From assembly GCA_902518355.1 (NCBI GenBank), contig CABYFY010000004.1:1-64000 (forward strand): DNA of 64,000 nucleotides, read 5' to 3'. Within the stretch, counting starts at the first letter, position 1. Every line of letters starts with the position of its first letter. This DNA is from an uncultured Bacteroidota bacterium. Lineage in GTDB: Bacteria; Bacteroidota; Bacteroidia; Flavobacteriales; Flavobacteriaceae. This document shows, piece by piece, positions 61,670-64,000 of the stretch. A program made the translations under genes and the position numbers. Below the pieces are notes generated by a model. That model searched no databases. It was given only the letters and a program-made list of their open reading frames with translations, and was not told where the DNA came from.

Positions 61670-64000
61670 TCATCTTAACTCTGCATTAAACTCTTTTTTC
61701 AATTTACTTGTAATATTACTCATAACTGATTCAATTTCAGCTTCAGATAATGTTTTTTCATTGTCTTGCATTTTGAAAGATATACCGTAGCTTTTTTTAT
61801 TTTTTGGAAGATTTTTACCCTCGTAAACATCAAATAAAGTAATTTCTTTTATGAGTTTTTGATTTATTTGTTTTGAAACTTTGTAAATATTTTCAAATTT
61901 GATTTCAGAATCAATTAAAATTGATAAATCTCTAATGACTTCGGGGAACTTAGAAATGCTTTGAAATTGTGCAGGTTTATTTGAAAATTTATTTAAAACT
62001 GTATTTATGTCCATTTCTGCATATAAAACATCTTCATTTAAATCAAAAAATTTGCAAATTTCTTTGTTGATAATACCAAAACTTAATATTTCAGATTTAT
62101 TGTAAGAAATTCTTTCCCCTTCGGAAATATTTTCAGAAACTATTGGTTTTGATTTAACATTATTAAATCCTAATCTATCTGTTAGAGACTTTACGATTCC
62201 TTTTAAAAAATAATAATCAGATTTTTTTTCAGGATTGTTCCAATGCTGATTATTTTTAGGCCCGTATATAAATATTGCTAGCTTTTCAATCTCAATATAC
62301 TTCCCGTTATCAGTTTTATGATATTCCTTGCCAAATTCAAATAATTTTAAATCAATTTTCTTCCTGTTTACATTATATTTAATAGCTTCTAATCCAGAAA
62401 AAATCATAGAATTTCTAAGTTGTGACTGGTCAATGCTTGAGAAATTTAACATTTCAACATTTTTCAGATTTTTTTGAATCATTATTGAGATTGTTTTTCT
62501 TCACGGAAATCAATGAATTGGTCATTATTTCATAAAAACCAACAGAGACAAGATGGTTAGAAATTGAATCAATTATTTTATTCTTATGATTGTTTTTTTC
62601 AAGAATAATTGATTGATTGATTTTTGTTGCTGAGTCGATATTGTCATAACCGTATATTCTTAATATTTCTTCGATAACATCAGCCTCCCTTTTAACATCA
62701 TTTCGGTAATTTGGAATTGATAGGCCTAAATTAGATTCAGTGATACTATTAATTTTAATATCTAAAGAGCTAATAATATTTTTAATTAATTCCTTTTCAA
62801 TTTTTTGACCAATAATTTTTTCAATTTTCTCAAAACCTAGTATAATTTGAGTGTCTTCGAATGGTTTTGGGTAAAGATCAATTAAATCACTAGACACGAT
62901 AGAGCTATCGCAAATTTCTTTTATCATCAACACTGCTCTTTTTAGAGCGTATTTTGTGGTATTTGGATCTATTCCTCTTTCAAACCTGTATGATGAGTCT
63001 GTACTTAAATTATGATGTTTTGCACTTTTTCTTACCGTTACTGGGTCAAAAAATGCACTTTCAATAAATATTGAGTTAGTTTCATTTGAAATACCTGAAT
63101 TAACTCCTCCAAAAATTCCAGCTAAACATAGAGGATGCTTTGAGTCAGAAATTGTTAAGTCATTAGGGTTAATTATTCTCTCTACCTCATCCAATGTTTT
63201 GAATTTCAGTTCTTTCTTATACTTCTTTACATTTATTGTTTGATTATTAATCTTATCATAATCAAATGCATGAAGAGGTTGACCGATATCGTGCATCACA
63301 TAGTTTGTTATGTCAACAATATTGTTTATTGGAGATAATCCAATTGAAATAATTTTATTTTGAAGCCATTTTGGAGAATCCTTAACTATAATATTCTCCA
63401 TTACAATTCCACAATATCTAGGTGTTGATAAATTATCTTCAATATTGATTTTGATATTTTTTGTTCTTTTATCTATCGTAAAGTTGCTTACAGATGGCGT
63501 TTTTAGTTCTAAATTTTGTCCTTCTTGTATAAGCTTGGCTCTTAGATCTCTTGCTACACCAAGATGACTCATTGCATCAGCTCTGTTAGGGGTTAGTCCA
63601 ATTTCATAAATCCAATCAGATTCAATCTCATAAATTTTAGAAAGGGGAGTACCAGCTTTTAGTTTATCATCAAGAATCATTATTCCGTCATCATATTCTC
63701 CTAAATTCAATTCGTCTTGACCACAAATCATACCATTGCTGATTTCACCCCTAATCTTACTTTTTTTTATTTTTACTTTTTCGTTGTTAGGGTAGAGTAC
63801 TGTTCCTACCGTGGCAACAGCTACAGTTTGGTTTTTATTTACATTTGGAGCTCCACAAACTATTTGCAGAGGTTCATCCTCACCAATGTCAACTGTTGTA
63901 ATTTTAAGTCTGTCTGCATTTGGGTGTTTTTTTATCGATTGGGTCTTTCCTACTACAACCCCTTTTAAACCACCGGGAATAGATTCAAATTTTGTTATTC
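61670..64000 (-). CDS. pheT: Phenylalanyl-tRNA synthetase beta subunit, frameshifted and 5'-incomplete
   Basis: PheT is the large subunit of the tRNA-Phe charging enzyme (with PheS). The frame is open from the right edge of the window and reads GVVVGKTQSIKKHPNADRLKI (tRNA-binding domain), GMICGQDELNLG, SIYRFERGIDP-like SSYRFERGIDPNTT, and FEIMTNSLISVKKN. Near 62469-62475 the coding strand has AAAAAAA, and the first frame ends 24 bases later. The C-terminal half continues in the next frame (NLKNVEMLNFSS... to the ferredoxin-like anticodon domain near the stop). Losing one A joins the two frames into a normal protein. The cause may be a sequencing error, a real mutation or slippage. The start lies outside the window. 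Confidence 0.85.

Noticed and set aside
62454-63731. Two separate genes for the pheT halves
   Set aside because: Domain order and the A7 junction show one interrupted pheT; no bacterial family has this split.

Overview
The window is chromosomal DNA from a low-G+C member of the Flavobacteriia, most likely a marine Flavobacteriaceae with a compact genome. Several signs point there: Bacteroidota-type promoter boxes (TAnnTTTG) in front of many genes, no Shine-Dalgarno pattern, a T9SS C-terminal sorting domain, a HmuY/TonB receptor pair, lineage families (DUF4835, DUF6913, Bacteroidota omega subunit, split transketolase), and very short or negative intergenic distances. I see no phage, insertion sequence, CRISPR array or rRNA operon. 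Nearly all of the window is housekeeping.

Layout. 1-3 kb: haem-uptake pair (HmuY-like lipoprotein and TonB receptor) and tRNA-Lys. 3-8 kb: aroK, a phosphoribosyltransferase, an FKBP lipoprotein with an acidic tail, an unknown exported protein and a two-subunit transketolase. 8-14 kb: tgt, an LptF/G-type permease, an EamA transporter, accA and dnaB. 13.5-20 kb, minus strand: icd-murQ-small membrane protein-thrS-infC-rpmI-rplT. 20-23 kb: a roughly 530-base stretch that looks like a structured RNA on the minus strand, then rplS, trmD and a DegP-type protease. 23-31 kb: dapF, an acetyltransferase, mltG, a RsmI-like methyltransferase, dnaA with a possible oriC, a thioesterase, ribD, another acetyltransferase, prmC and a decayed hexosaminidase fragment. 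31-41 kb: ligA, a split 5'-nucleotidase, DUF6913, bamD, omega, coaBC, DUF4835, recN and fabI. 41-50 kb: a 932-residue T9SS-exported modular protein, a glycosyltransferase, a YbbR-like protein, coaE, a two-component system and miaA. 50-58 kb: an exonuclease, a YggS-like PLP protein, a 3-hydroxyacyl-CoA dehydrogenase, an oxidoreductase, pcm, smpB, glyA, an exported beta-helix-like lipoprotein and a glutaminyl cyclotransferase. 58-64 kb: SRP RNA, an SDR, a transaldolase-family enzyme, an ABC-F ATPase and a frameshifted 5'-incomplete pheT.

Most interesting signals. (1) The minus-strand RNA candidate at 20.0-20.55 kb has many hairpins (UUCG and GAAA tetraloops, a tandem pair of GGGC-CTA-GCCC hairpins) and an intrinsic terminator, but no motifs of RNase P RNA, tmRNA or SRP RNA. 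(2) infC, murQ and the RsmI-like gene have no AUG, GUG or UUG at the position where their families begin; they appear to start at AUU or AUA, and an exonuclease gene is a possible fourth. (3) pheT carries a one-base frameshift at a run of seven A. (4) Convergent genes overlap or abut at their 3' ends without terminators, and several promoters sit 4-9 bases from the start codon, implying leaderless or near-leaderless mRNAs.
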